Shown here piece after piece: positions 19,000 to 32,707 of a stretch of DNA of 64,000 bases. The notes under the pieces were generated by a model that saw nothing but the letters and a program-made list of their open reading frames with translations, had not been told where the DNA came from and made no database searches. Numbering within the stretch: the stretch's first letter is position 1; each line of letters starts with the position of its first letter. A program made the position numbers and the translations under genes. Origin of the DNA: Acanthosepion lycidas (Eukaryota > Mollusca > Cephalopoda > Sepiida > Sepiidae); assembly GCA_963932145.1 (NCBI GenBank), contig CAWVQA010000086.1, forward strand, positions 57,501 to 121,500, in the 5' to 3' direction.

Positions 19000-21900
19000 A
19001 AAGTTATAAAATCTCCCTTATTTCTACTTGATATCTAATTTTTCTATTGAAAAATAAGATAATCAGATATAATTATAATTGATTAGAAATTTTTCTATTG
19101 AAAAAGATAAGAATGTGCGATAATTCCATTTGATTTCAAAATGTTCAATGGAAAAGTCGCAAAATCTTCCTTATTTCTAATTGATTTTAAATTTTTCTAT
19201 TGAAAAATAAGGAAATCTAATATAATTCTAATTGAATGAAAATTTTTCTATTAAAAAATAAGAAAATAAGGTATAATTCTAATTGATTTAAAATTTTTCT
19301 ATAGAAAAATATAAAAATGTGCTATAATTCCATTTGATTTCAAAATGTTCAATTGAAAAGTTACAAACTCTCCATTATTTCTAATTGATTTAAACTTTTT
19401 ATAGTGAAAAATAAGAAAATCTGATATAATTCTAATTGATTTAAAATTTTTCTATTGAAAAATATAAAAACGTGCTATAATTCCATTTGATTTCAAAATG
19501 TTCAATTGAAAAGTTCCAAAATCTTCTTTATTTCTAATTAATTTGAAATTTTTCTATTGAAAAATAAGGAAATCTGATATAATTCTAATTGAGTTAATAT
19601 TTTTCTATTAAAAAAATAAGAAAATCTTATATAATTCTAATTGATTTAAAATTTTTCTATTGACAAATATTAAAATGTGCTATAATTCCATTTGATTTCA
19701 AAATGTTCAATTGAAAAGATCCAAAATCTTCACTATTTCTAAATGATTTGAAATTTGTCTATTGAAATATAAGAAAATCTGATATAATTCCAATTGATTT
19801 AAAAATTTCTATTGAAAAATATAAAAATGTGCTATAATTCAATTTGATTTCAAAATGTTCAATGGAAAAGTTGCAAAATCTTCCTACTTTCTGATTGATT
19901 TAAATTTGTTTTATTGAAATATAAGAAAATTTGATATAATTCTAATTGATTTAAAATTTTTCTATTGAAAAATATATAAATGTGCTATAATTCCATTTGA
20001 TTTTAAAATGCTCAATTGAAAAGTTACAAAATCTTCCTTATTTCTAATTGATTTAAAATTTTTCTATTGAAAAATAAGAAAATCTGATATAATTCTAATT
20101 GATTTAAAATTTTTCAATTGAAAAATATGGAAATCTAATATAATTCTAATTGAATGAAAATTTTCCTATTAAAAAATAAGAAAATCAGATATAATTCTAA
20201 TTGATTTAAAATTTTTCTATTGACAAATATTAAAATGTGCTATAATTCCATTTGATTTCAAAATGTTCAATTGAAAAGATCCAAAATCTTCACTATTTCT
20301 AAATGATTTGAAATTTTTCTATTGAAAAATAAGGAAATCAGATAAATTCTAATTGATTTAAAATTTTTCTATTAAAAAATAGGAAAATTGGATATAATTC
20401 TAATTGATTTAAAAATTTTTTATTGAAAAATATAAAAAAGTGCTATAATTCCATTTGATTTCAAAATGTTTAATGGAAAAAATGCAAAATCTTCCTTATT
20501 TCTAATTTATTTAAAATTTTCTATTGAAATATAAGAAAATCTGATATAATTCCAATTGATTTAAAAATGTCTATTGAAAAATATAAAAATGTGCTATAAT
20601 TACATTTGATTTTAAAATGCTCAATTGAAAAGTTACAAAATCTTCCTTATTTCTAATTGATTTAAAATTTTTCTATTGAAAAATAAGAAAATCTGATATA
20701 ATTCTAATTGATTTAAAATTTTTCTGTTGAAAAATATGAAATTGTGCGCTAATGCAAATTGATTTCAAAATGTTGAATTGAAAAAATCCAAAATCTTCTT
20801 TATTTCTAATTGATTTGAAATTTCTCTATTGAAAAATAAGGAAATCTGATATAATTCTAATTGATTTAAAATTTTTCAATTAAAAAATAAGAAAATCTGA
20901 TATAATTCTAATTGATTGAAAATTTTTCTATTGAAAAATACAAAAATATCCTATAGTTCCATTTGATTTCAAAATGTTCAATGAAAAAGTTGCAAAATCT
21001 TCCTTATTTCTAATTGAATTAAATTTTATCTATTGAAAATCTGATATAATTCTAATTGATTAAAAATTTTTCTATTGAACAATATAAAAATGTGCTATAA
21101 TTCCATTTGATTTCAAAATTGAAAAGTTACAAAATCTTCCTTATTTCTAATTGATTTAAAATTTTTCTATTGAAAAATAAGAAAAGCTTATATAATTCTA
21201 ATTGATTTAAAATTTTTGTATTGAAAAATATAAAAATGTCCTATAATTCCATTTGATTTCAAAATGTTCAATTGAAAAGTTACAAAATCTTCCTTATTTC
21301 TAATTGTTTTCTAATTTTTCTATTGAAAAATAAGAAAATCTGATATAATTCTAATTGATTTGAAATTTTTCTATTGAAAATTATAAAAATTGGATGTAAT
21401 TAGAATTGTTTTCAAAATGTGCAATTGAAAAGTTCCAAAATCTTCCTTATTTCTAATTGATTTGAAGTTTTCTATTGAACAATACGAAAATCGGATATAT
21501 TTCTAATTGATTTAAAATTTTTCTATTGAAAAATATAAAAATGTGCTATAATTATATTTGATTTCAAAATGTTCAATTTAAAAGTTACAAACTCTTTCTT
21601 ATTTCTAACTGATTTAAAATTTTTCTATTGAAAAATAAGAAAATCTGATATAATTCTAATTGATTTAAAATTTTTCAATTGAAAAATAAGGAAATCTAAT
21701 ATAATTCTAATTGAATGAAAATTTTTCTATTAAAAAATAAGAAAATCAGATATAATTCTAATTGATTTAAAATTTTTCTATAGAAAAATATAAAAATGTG
21801 CTATAATTCCATTTGATTTCAAAATATTCAATTGAAAAGTTACAAACTCTCCATTATTTCTAATTGATTTAAACTTTTTTAGTGAAAAATAAGAAAATAT

Positions 21901-24900
21901 GATATAATTCTAATTGATTTAAAATTTTTCTATTGACAAATATTAAAATGTGCTATAATTCCATTTGATTTCAAAATGTTCAATTGAAAAGATCCAAAAT
22001 CTTCACTATTTCTAAATGATTGGAAATTTTTCTATTGAAAAATAAGGAAATCAGATAAATTCTAATTGATTTAAAATTTTTCTATTAAAAAATTGGAAAA
22101 TCGGATATAATTCTAATTGATTTAAAATTTTTTTATTGAAAAATATGAAAAAGTGCTATAATTCCATTTGATTTCAAAATGTTTAATGGAAAAGTATCAA
22201 AATCTTCCTTATTTCTAATTTATTTAAAATTTTCTATTGAAATATAAGAAAATCTGATATAATTCCAATTGATTTAAAATTTCTATTGAAAAATATAAAA
22301 ATGTGCTATAATTCCATTTGATTTCAAAATGTTCAATGGAAAAGTTGCAAAATCTTCCTACTTTCTGATTGATTTAAATTTGTTCTATTGAAATATAAGA
22401 AAATTTGATATAATTCTAATTGATTTAAAATTTTTCTATTGAAAAATATAAAAATGTGCTATAATTCCATTTGATTTTAAAATGCTCAATTGAAAAGTTC
22501 GAAAATCATCTTTATTTCTAATTGATTTGAAATTTTTCTATTGAAAAATAAGGAAATCTGATATAATTCAAATTGATTTAAAATTTTTCTATTGAAAAAT
22601 ATCAAAATGTGCTATAATTCCATTTGATTTCAAAAGGTTCAATTGAAAAGATCCAAAATCTTCCTTATTTCTACTTCATTTAAAATTTTTTATTAAAAAA
22701 TGTGAAAATCTGATATAATTCTAATTGATTTAAAATTTTTCTATTGAAAAATATAAAAATGTGCTATAATTCCATTTGATTTCAAAATGTGCAATTGAAA
22801 AGTTCCAAAATCTTCCTTATTTCTAATTGATTTGAAGTTTTCTATTGAACAATACGAAAATCGGATATATTTCTAATTGATTTAAAATTTTTCTATTGAA
22901 AAATATAAAAATGTGCTATAATTACATTTGATTTCAAAATGTTCAATTTAAAAGTTACAAACTCTTTCTTATTTCTAACTGATTTAAAATTTTTCTATTG
23001 AAAAATAAGAAAATCTGATATAATTCTAATTGATTTAAAATTTTTCTATTGAAAAATATAAAAATGTGTTAAAATTCCATTTGATTTCAAAATGTTCAAT
23101 TGAAATGATCAAAAATCTTCTTTATTTCTAATTGATTTGAAATTTTTCTATTGAAACATCAGGAAATCTGATATGATTCTAATTGATTTAAAATTTTTCT
23201 ATTAAAAAATAAGATAATCTGATATAATTCTCATTGATTGAAAATTTTTCTATTTAAAAATATAAAAATGTGCTATAGTTCCATTTGATTTCAAAATGTT
23301 CAATGGAAAAGTTTGAAATTCTTCCTTATTTCTAAATGAATTAAATTTTTTCTATTGAAAATTTGATATAATTCCAATTGATTTAAAATTTTTCTATTGA
23401 AAAATAAAAAATTGTACTATAATTCCATTTGATTTCAAAATGGTCAATTGAAAAGTTACAAAATCTTTTTTATTTGTAATTGTTTTCTAATTTTTCTATT
23501 GAAAAATAAGAAAATCTGATATAATTCTAATTGATTTGAAATTTTTCTATTGAAAATTATAAAAATGTGCTGTAATTCGATTTATTTTCAAAATGTGCAA
23601 TTGAAAAGTTCCAAAATCTTTCTTATTTCAAATTGATTTGAAGTTTTCTATTGAACAATATGAAAATCTGATGTAATTCTAATTGATTTAAAATTTTTCT
23701 ATTGAAAAATATAAAAATGTGCAATAATTCCATTTGATTTCAAAATGTTCACTTTAAAAGTTACAAACTCTTTCTTATTTCTAACTGATTTAAAATTTTT
23801 CTATTGAAAAATAAGAAAATCTGATATAATTCTAATTGATTTAAAATTTTTCAATTGAAAAATAAGGAAATCTAATATAATTCTAATTGAATGAAAATTT
23901 TTCTATTAAAAAATAAGAAAATCAGATATAATTCTAATTGATTTAAAATTTTTCTATAGAAAAATATAAAAATGTGCTATAATTCCATTTGATTTCAAAA
24001 TATTCAATTGAAAAGTTACAAACTCTCCATTATTTCTAATTGATTTAAACTTTTTATAGTGAAAAATAAGAAAATATGATATAATTCTAATTGATTTAAA
24101 ATTTTTCTATTGACAAATATTAAAATGTGCTATAATTCCATTTGATTTCAAAATGTTCAATTGAAAAGATCCAAAATCTTCACTATTTCTAAATGATTGG
24201 AAATTTTTCTATTGAAAAATAAGGAAATCAGATAAATTCTAATTGATTTAAAATTTTTCTATTAAAAAATTGGAAAATCGGATATAATTCTAATTGATTT
24301 AAAAATTTTTTATTGAAAAATATAAAAAAGTGCTATAATTCCATTTGATTTCAAAATGTTTAATGGAAAAGTATCAAAATCTTCCTTATTTCTAATTTAT
24401 TTAAAATTTTCTATTGAAATATAAGAAAATCTGATATAATTCCAATTGATTTAAAATTTCTTTTGAAAAATATAAAAATGTGCTATAATTCCATTTGATT
24501 TCAAAATGTTCAATGGAAAAGTTGCAAAATCTTCCTACTTTCTGATTGATTTAAATTTGTTCTATTGAAATATAAGAAAATTTGATATAATTCTAATTGA
24601 TTTAAAATTTTTCTATTGAAAAATATAAAAATGTGCTATAATTCCATTTGATTTTAAAATGCTCAATTGAAAAGTTACAAAATCTTCCTTATTTCTAATT
24701 GATTTAAAATTTTTCTATTGAAAAATAAGAAAATCTGATATAATTCTAATTGATTTAAAATTTTTCTGTTGAAAAATATGAAAATGTGCACTAATGCAAA
24801 TTGATTTCAAAATGTTGAATTGAAAAAATGCAAAATCTTCTGTATTTCTAATTGATTTGAAATTTCTCTATTGAAAAATAAGGAAATCTGATATAATTCC

Positions 24901-25990
24901 AATTGATTTAAAATTTTTCAATTAAAAAATAAGAAAATCTGATATAATTCTAATTGATTGAAAATTTTTCTATTGAAAAATACAAAAATATCCTTTAGTT
25001 CCATTTGATTTCAAAATGTTCAATGGAAAAGTTGCAAAATCTTCCTTATTTCTAATTGAATTAAATTTTATCTATTGAAAATCTGATATAATTCTAATTG
25101 ATTAAAAATTTTTCTATTGAACAATATAAAAATGTGCTATAATTCCATTTGATTTCAAAATTGAAAAGTTACAAAATCTTCCTTATTTCTAATTGATTTA
25201 AAACTTTTCTATTGAAAAATAAGAAAAGCTTATATAATTCTAATTGATTTAAAATTTTTGTATTGAAAAATATAAAAATGTCCTATAATTCCATTTGATT
25301 TCAAAATGTTCAATTGAAATTTACAAAATCTTCCTTATTTCTAATTGTTTTCTAATTTTTCTATTGAAAAATAAGAAAATCTGATATAATTCTAATTGAT
25401 TTGAAATTCTTCTATTGAAAATTATAAAAATTGGATGTAATTAGAATTGTTTTCAAAATGTGCAATTGAAAAGTTCCAAAATCTTCCTTATTTCTAATTG
25501 ATTTGAAGTTTTCTATTGAACAATATGAAAATCTGATATAATTCTAATTGATTTAAAATTTTTCTATTGAAAAATATAAAAATGTGCTATAATTACATTT
25601 GATTTCAAAATGTTCAATTTAAAAGTTACAAACTCTTTCTTATTTCTAACTGATTTAAAATTTTTCTATTGAAAAATAAGAAAATCTGATATAATTCGAA
25701 TTGATTTAAAATTTTTCTATTTAAAAATAGAAAAATGTGCTCTAATTCCATTTGATTTCAAAATGTTCAATTGATAAGTTACAGAATCTTCCTATAAGAA
25801 AATCTGATATAATTCCAATTGATTTAATAATTTCTATTGAAAAATATAAAAATGTCCTATAATTCCATTTGATTTCAAAATGTTCAATTGAAAAGTGACA
25901 AAATCTCCCTTATTTCTAATTGATTTAAATTTTTATACTGAAAAAAAAGAAAAATTGATATAATTCCTATTGATTTAAAATTTTTCAATT
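19000..25990 (+). repeat. Satellite B higher-order region with ~2177-bp and ~4042-bp offsets
   Basis: TTGAATGAAAATTTTTCTAT recurs at about 21711 and 23887, and CTTCCTACTTTCTGATTGAT at about 22354 and 24531, both 2176-2177 bp apart. A tract starting near 20641 recurs near 24680, an offset of 4042 bp measured at two landmarks (20724/24766 and 21077/25119). A ~450-bp segment near 13800-14250 is also a copy of 21010-21460 and 25050-25500. The copies show scattered differences, so this is an older, more complex higher-order layer than the 1118-bp array. Confidence 0.8.
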
Positions 25991-28900
25991 GAAAAATATA
26001 CAAATGTGCTATAATTCCATTTGATTTCAAAATGTTCAATTGAATAAATCCAAAATCTCTTTTAATTCTAATTGATTTGAAATTTTTCTGTTGAAAAATA
26101 CGGAAATGTGAAATAATTCTAATTGATTTGAAATTTTTCTATCGAAAAATATCAAAATGTGCTATAATTCCATTTGATTTCAAAATGTTCAATGAAAAAC
26201 TTGCAAAATCTACCTTATTTCTAATTGATTTAAATTTTTTCTATAGAAAAATAAGAAAATCTGATTTAATTCTAATTGATTTAAAATTTTTCTTTTGAAA
26301 TCTATAAAAATGTTCTATAATTCCATTTGATTTCAAAATGCTCAATTGAAAAGTTACAAAAGCTTACTTATTTCTAATTTATTTAAAATTTGTCTATTGA
26401 AAAATAAGAAAATTTGATATAAATCTAATTTATTTCAAATTTTTCTATTGAAAAATACAAAATTGTGCTATAATTCCACTTGAATTAGAAATGTTCAATT
26501 GGAAAGTTACAAAATCTTGCTTATTTCTAATTGATTTAAAATTTGTCTATTGAAAAATAAGAAAATCTTTATATAATTCTTATTGATTTAAAATTCTTCT
26601 TTTGAAAAATGAGAAAATCTGATATAATTCTAATTGATTTACATTTTTTCTATTGAAAATTATAAAAATGTGCTATAATTCAATTCGATTTCAAAATTTT
26701 CAATCAAAAAGTTATAAAATCTTCCTTATTTCTAATGGATTTAAAATTTTTCTGCTGAAAAATAATAAAATCTTATACAATTCTAATTGATTTAAAATCT
26801 TTCTATGGAAAAATATAAAAATGTGCGCAATTCCATTTGATTTCAAAATGTTCAATTGAAACGTTACAAAATCTTCCTTATTTCAAATTCATTTAAAATT
26901 TTTCTACTCAAGAATAAGAAAATCTGATATAATTCTAATTGATTTAAAATTTTTCTATTGAAAAATAAGAAAATCTGTTATAATTCTAATGGATTAAAAA
27001 TTTGTCTATTGAAAAATCTCTTATAATTGTAATAGATTTAAAATTTTTCTATTGAAAAATATAACAATGTGCTATAAATTCATTTGATTTCAAAATGTTC
27101 AATTGAAAAGATACAAAATCTTCCTTATTTATAATTTATGTAAAATTTTTCTATATAAATATGAGAATCTGATATAATGTTAATTGATTTAAAATATTTC
27201 CAGGGAAAATTATAAAAATGTGCTATAATTGCATTTGATTTCAAAATGTTCATTAGAAAAATAACAAAATCTTCCTTATTTCTAATTGATTTGGAATTTT
27301 TCCATTGAAAAATCAGAAAAACTGATATAATTCTAATTGATTTATAATTTTTCTATAGAGAAATATAAAAATGTGCTATAATTCAATTTGATTTCAAAAT
27401 ATTCTCTTGAAAAGTATCAAAATCTTACTTATTTCTAATTGATTTAATTTTTTCTATTGAAAAATAAGAAAAACTGTTATAATTCTATTTGATTCAAAAT
27501 TATCTATTGAAAAATAGAAACATATACTATACTTCCATTTGATTTCAAAATGTTCAATTGAAAAGTTATAAAATCGTCTTTATTTCTTATTGATTTAAAA
27601 TTTTCTTTTGAAAAATGAGAAAATCTGATATAATTCTAATTGATTTACATTTTTCTAATGAAAAATATAAAAATGTGGTATAATTCCAATTGGTTTCAAA
27701 ATTTTCAATTGAAAAGTTACAAAATCTTCCTTATTTCCAAATGATTTAAAATTTTCTGTTGAAAAATAAGATAATCTTTATATAATTCTAATTGATTGAA
27801 AATTTTTCTATTGAAAAATATAAAAATGTGCTATAATTCCATTTGATTTCAAAATGCTCAATTGAAAAGTTACAAAATCCTCATTATTTCTAATTGATTT
27901 GAAATTTTTGTATTGAAAAATAAGAAAATCTTCCATAATTCTAATTGATTTAAAATTTTTCTATCCAAAAATATGAAAATATGCTCTAATTCCATTTGAT
28001 TTCAAAATGTTCAATTGAAAAGATCCAAAATCTTCTTTATTTCTAATTGATTTGAAATTTTTCTATTGAAAAATAAGGAAATGTGATATATTTCTAATTG
28101 ATTTAATATTTTTCTATTGAAAAATATGAAAATCTTATATATGTTGAATTGAAAAGTTACAAAATCGTCTTTATTTCTTATTGATTGAAAATTTTCTTTT
28201 GAAAAATGAGAAAAGCTGATATAATTGTAATTGATTTTCATTTTTTCTATTGAAAAATATAAAAATGTGGTATAATTCCAATTGGTTTCAAAATTTTCAA
28301 TTGAAAAGTTACAAAATCTTCATATTTCTAAATGATTTAAAATTTTCTGTTGAAAAATAAGATAATCTTTATATAATTCTAATTGATTTAAAATTTTTCT
28401 AATGAAAAATATAAAAATGTGAAATTATTCCATTTGATTTCAAAATGTTCCATTGAAAAGTTAGAAAATCTTACATATTTTTAAATGCTTTAAAATTTTT
28501 CCATTCAAAAATAAGAATATCTGATATAATTTTAATTGATGTAAAAAGTTCTATTCAAAAATATAAAAATGTCCTATGATTCCATTTGATTTCAAAATGT
28601 TCAATTGCAAAGTTACAAAATCTTCCTTATTTATAATTGATTTAAAATTTTCTATTGAAAAAAAAGATAATCTTTATTTAACTCTAATTGATTTAAAATT
28701 TTTCTATTGAAAAATATAATAATGTGCAATAATTCCATTTGATTTCAAAATGTTCAAATGAAATGTTACAAAAACTACATTATTTCAAATTGAATTAAAA
28801 TTTTTCTACTGAAAATAAGAAAATCTGATATAATTCTAATTGATTCAAACTTTGTCTATTGAAAAATAAGAAAATCTCGTATAATTCTAATTTATTTAAA

Positions 28901-29784
28901 AATTTTTCTATAGAAAAATATAAAAATGAGCTATAATTCAATTTGATTTCAAAATGTTCAATTGAAAGGTAGAAAATCTTCCTTATTCTAATTGAATGAA
29001 AATTTTTCTATTAAAAAAAAAGTCAATCTGATATAATTGTAATTCATTTCAAATTTTTCTATTGAAAAATATAAAAATGTGCTATTTGATTTCAAAATGT
29101 TCAATTGAAAAGTTACAAAATCTTCTTTATTTCTAATTCATTTAATATTTTTCAATTGAAAAAAAAGAAAAATTTGATATAATTCTAATTGATTTACAAT
29201 TTTTCTATTGAAAAATATAAAAATGTGTTATAATTCCATTTGATTTCAAAATTTTCAATTGAAAAGTTACAAAATCTTCCTGTTTCTAATTGATTTAAAA
29301 TTTTCTATTGAAAAATAAGAAAATCTTCATATAATTCTAATTCATTTAAAATTTTTCCATTGAAGAATATAAAAAGTTGCTATAATTACATTTGATTTCA
29401 AAATGTTCAATTGAAAAGTTACAAAATCTTACTTATTCTGATTGATTTAAAATTTTTCTATTGAAAAATATAAAAATCTGTGATAATTCCATTTGATTTC
29501 AAAATGTTCCATTGAAAAGTTACAAAATCTTACATATTTCTAAATGCTTTAAAATTTTTCCATTGAAAAATCAAAATATCTGATATAATTTTAATTCATG
29601 TAAAAAGTTCTATTCAAAAATATAAAAATGTCCTATGATTCCATTTGATTTCAAAATGTTCAATTGAAAAGTTACAAAATCTTTCTTTTTTATAATTGAT
29701 TTAAAATTTTCTGTTGAAAAAAAAGATAATCTTTATATAATTCTAATTGATTTACAATTTTTCTATTGAAAAATATAAAAATGT
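25991..29784 (+). repeat. Degenerate flank of satellite B block 1
   Basis: Same 51-bp subunits but with many private substitutions, frequent homopolymer-length changes and no long high-identity period. Local duplications remain: about 27558-27806 resembles 28150-28400 (offset about 592 bp), and 28430-28600 resembles about 29490-29640 (offset about 1055 bp). Confidence 0.8.
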
Positions 29785-32707
29785 GTTTTGACTACTTTTT
29801 TAACGCTAGTCTGAAAATATAAATAACTTTTAGAAAACATTAGAAAAACAATTAAATTATTGAAAATCGATATGAATTCAATCAAAATGTATTGAATTCA
29901 ACTATTTCCATAACATTTGACAAAGTTTTTTACAAATTTTACGTTTTTCAAAGGTTGTAATTACATAGCGATTTACATTTTTTAAAACTTTAGAAAGTCA
30001 ATGAAAATATTTAAAATCGATATGCATTCAATCAAAACGTATTGATTTCAACTAGTTTCATAATTTTTCACAAAATTATATTAGAAATTTTATGTTTTTC
30101 AAAGGTATTAATTACATAGCGATTTACATGCAAAATCTAGCTGTTTTCTCTACTTTTTCATCGCTAGTTTGAAAATATAAATTAAATAACTATTTGAAAA
30201 CATTAGAAAAACAATTAAATTATTGGAGATCGATATGAAATCAATCAAAACGTATTGATTTCAACTTGTTTAATAAGTTTTGAAAAAGTCATATGACAAA
30301 GTTTATGTTTTTTTAAGGTTTTAATTACATAGCGATTTACATGCAAAATCTAGCAGATTTAACTACATTTTTAACGCTAGTTTGAAAATAAAATAACTGT
30401 TTGAAATCATTAGAAAAACAATTAAATTATTGAAAATCGATAGGAAATCAATCAAAACGTATTGATTTCAACTAGTTTCATAAGTTTTGACAAATTTATA
30501 TTACTAATTTTATGTTTTTTTGAGATTTTAATTACATAGCTATTTACATGCAAAATCTAGCAGTTTTAACTACTTTGTCAACGCTAGTTTGAAAATATAA
30601 ATAACTGTTTGAAAACCTTAGAAAAACAATTAAATTATTGAAAATCGATATGAAACCAATCAAAACTTATTGATTTTAACTAGTTTCAGAAGTTTTGACA
30701 AAGTTATATTTCAGATTTTATGTTTTACACAACTTTTAATTACATAGGGATTTACATGCAAAATCAAGCTGTTTTTGACTACTTTTTAACGATAGTTGGA
30801 AAATATCAATAACTCTTTGAAAACTTTAGAAAAACAATGAAATTATTGAAAATCGATATGAAATCAATGAAAACTTATTGATTTTAACTAGTTTCATAAG
30901 TTTGACAAAGTTATATTACAAATTTTATGTTTTTCAAAGGTTTTAATTACATAGTGATTTACATGCACAATCATGCTTTTTTGATTACTTTTTCAACGCT
31001 AGTTTGAAAATATAAATAACTGTTTGAAAACATTAGAAAAACAATTAAATTATTGAAAATCAATAAGAAATCAATCAAAACGTATTGATTTCAACTAGTT
31101 TCATGATTTTTAACAAAGTTATATTAAAATGTTATGTTTTTCAAAGGTTTTAATTACATAGCGATTTACATGCAAAATCCAGCTGTTTTGACTACTTTTT
31201 CAACGCTAGTTTGAAAATATAAATAACTGTTTGAAAACATTATAAAAACAATGAAATTACTGAAAAGTGATATGAAATCAATCAAAATATATTGATTTCA
31301 ACTTGTTTCATGAGTTTTACAAATTACATTATTACAAATTTTATGTTTTTCAAATGTTTTAATTATATAGCGATTTAAAGCAAAATCAAGCTGTTTTGAC
31401 TAGTTTTTCAACACTAGTTTTAAAATATAAATAACTATCTGAAAACATTACAAAGAAAATTAAATTATAAGTTTTGTCAAAGTTATATTAAAAATTTTAT
31501 GTTTTACACAGCCTTTAATTACGTAGCGATTTACATCCAAAATCTGGCTGTTTTGACTACTTTTCAATGCTAGTTTGAAAATATCTATAACTGTTTGAAA
31601 ACATTAGAAAAACAATGAAATTATTGAATATCGATATGAAATCAATCAAAACTTATTGATTTTAACGAGTTCAGCAGATTTGACAAAGTTATATTAAAAA
31701 TTTTGAGTTTTACACAGCTTTTAATTACATAGCGAATTACATGCAACATCTAGCTGTTTTGACTACATTTCAAGGTTAGTTTGCAAATATCAATATCTTT
31801 TTGAAAACATTAGAAAAACAATGAAATTATTGAAAACCGATATGAAATCAAACAAAACATATTGATTTTAACTAGTTTCAGTAGTTTTGACAAAGTTATA
31901 TTAAATTTTTATGTTTTACACAGCTTTTAATTACATAGCGATTTACATGCGAAATCTAGCTGTTTTTTCACTACTTTATCAACGCTAGTGTGAAAATATC
32001 AATAACTGTTCGAAAAGATAAGAAAAACAATGAAATTATTGAAAATCGATATGGAACCAATCAAAACTTAATGATTTCAAGTCTTGTCAGAAGTTTTGAA
32101 AAAGTTATATTAAAAATTTTATGTTTTACACTGTTTCAATTACATAGCGATTTACATCTAAAATAAAGCTGTTTTGACTACTTTTCATTGCTAGTTTTTA
32201 AATATCAATAACTGTTTGAAAACATTAGAAAAACAATGAAATTATTAAAAATCGATATCAAATCAATCAGAACTTATTGATTTTAACTAGTTTCAGAAGT
32301 CTTGACAAATTTACATTAAAATTTTTATGATTTACACAGCTTTTAATTACATAGCGAGTTACAGGCAAAATTTAGCTGTTTTGACTACTTTTCAACGCTA
32401 GATTGCAAATATCAATAACTGTTTGAAAACATTAGAAAAACAATGAAATTATTGAAAATCGATGTGAAATCAATCAAAATTTATTGATTTTAACTAGTTT
32501 CAGGAGTTTTGACAAAGTTATATTAAAATGTTATGTTTTTACACAGCTTTTAATTACATAGCGATTTACATGCAAAATTTAGCTGTTTACACTACTTTTC
32601 AATGCTAGTTTGCAAATATCAATAACGATTTGAAAACATCAGAAAAACAATGAAATTATTGAAAATCGATGTGAAAATCAAAACTTATTGATTTTAACTA
32701 GTTCCAG
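29785..32707 (+). repeat. Satellite A, forward orientation, ~14 diverged monomers
   Basis: ATTACATAGCGATTTACATGC and GACTACTTTTTCAACGCTAG recur every ~205-213 bp. Monomers differ from each other more than those of the inverted array, with many private substitutions and small indels. No higher-order period is evident. The block begins at TTTTGACTAC (29785) and ends at …AACTAGTTCCAG (about 32707). Confidence 0.93.

Larger units (their letters stand above)
13188..29784 (+). repeat. Satellite B block 1 (51-bp subunits in ~153-bp triplets)
   Basis: About 16.6 kb built from 51-bp subunits. Three diverged subunit types follow each other: type 1 TTGATTTCAAAATGTTCAAT…CTTATTTCTAA, type 2 …GAAAAATAAG…ATCTGATATAATTCTAA, and type 3 …GAAAAATATAAAAATGTGC…TTCCAT. 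One cycle is 153 bp. Short deletions and occasional repeats of one subunit type disturb the order. The block is over 75% A+T with no gene. Homogeneity is high at 14-25 kb and decays toward 29.8 kb. The two higher-order regions inside it are listed separately. Confidence 0.93.
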
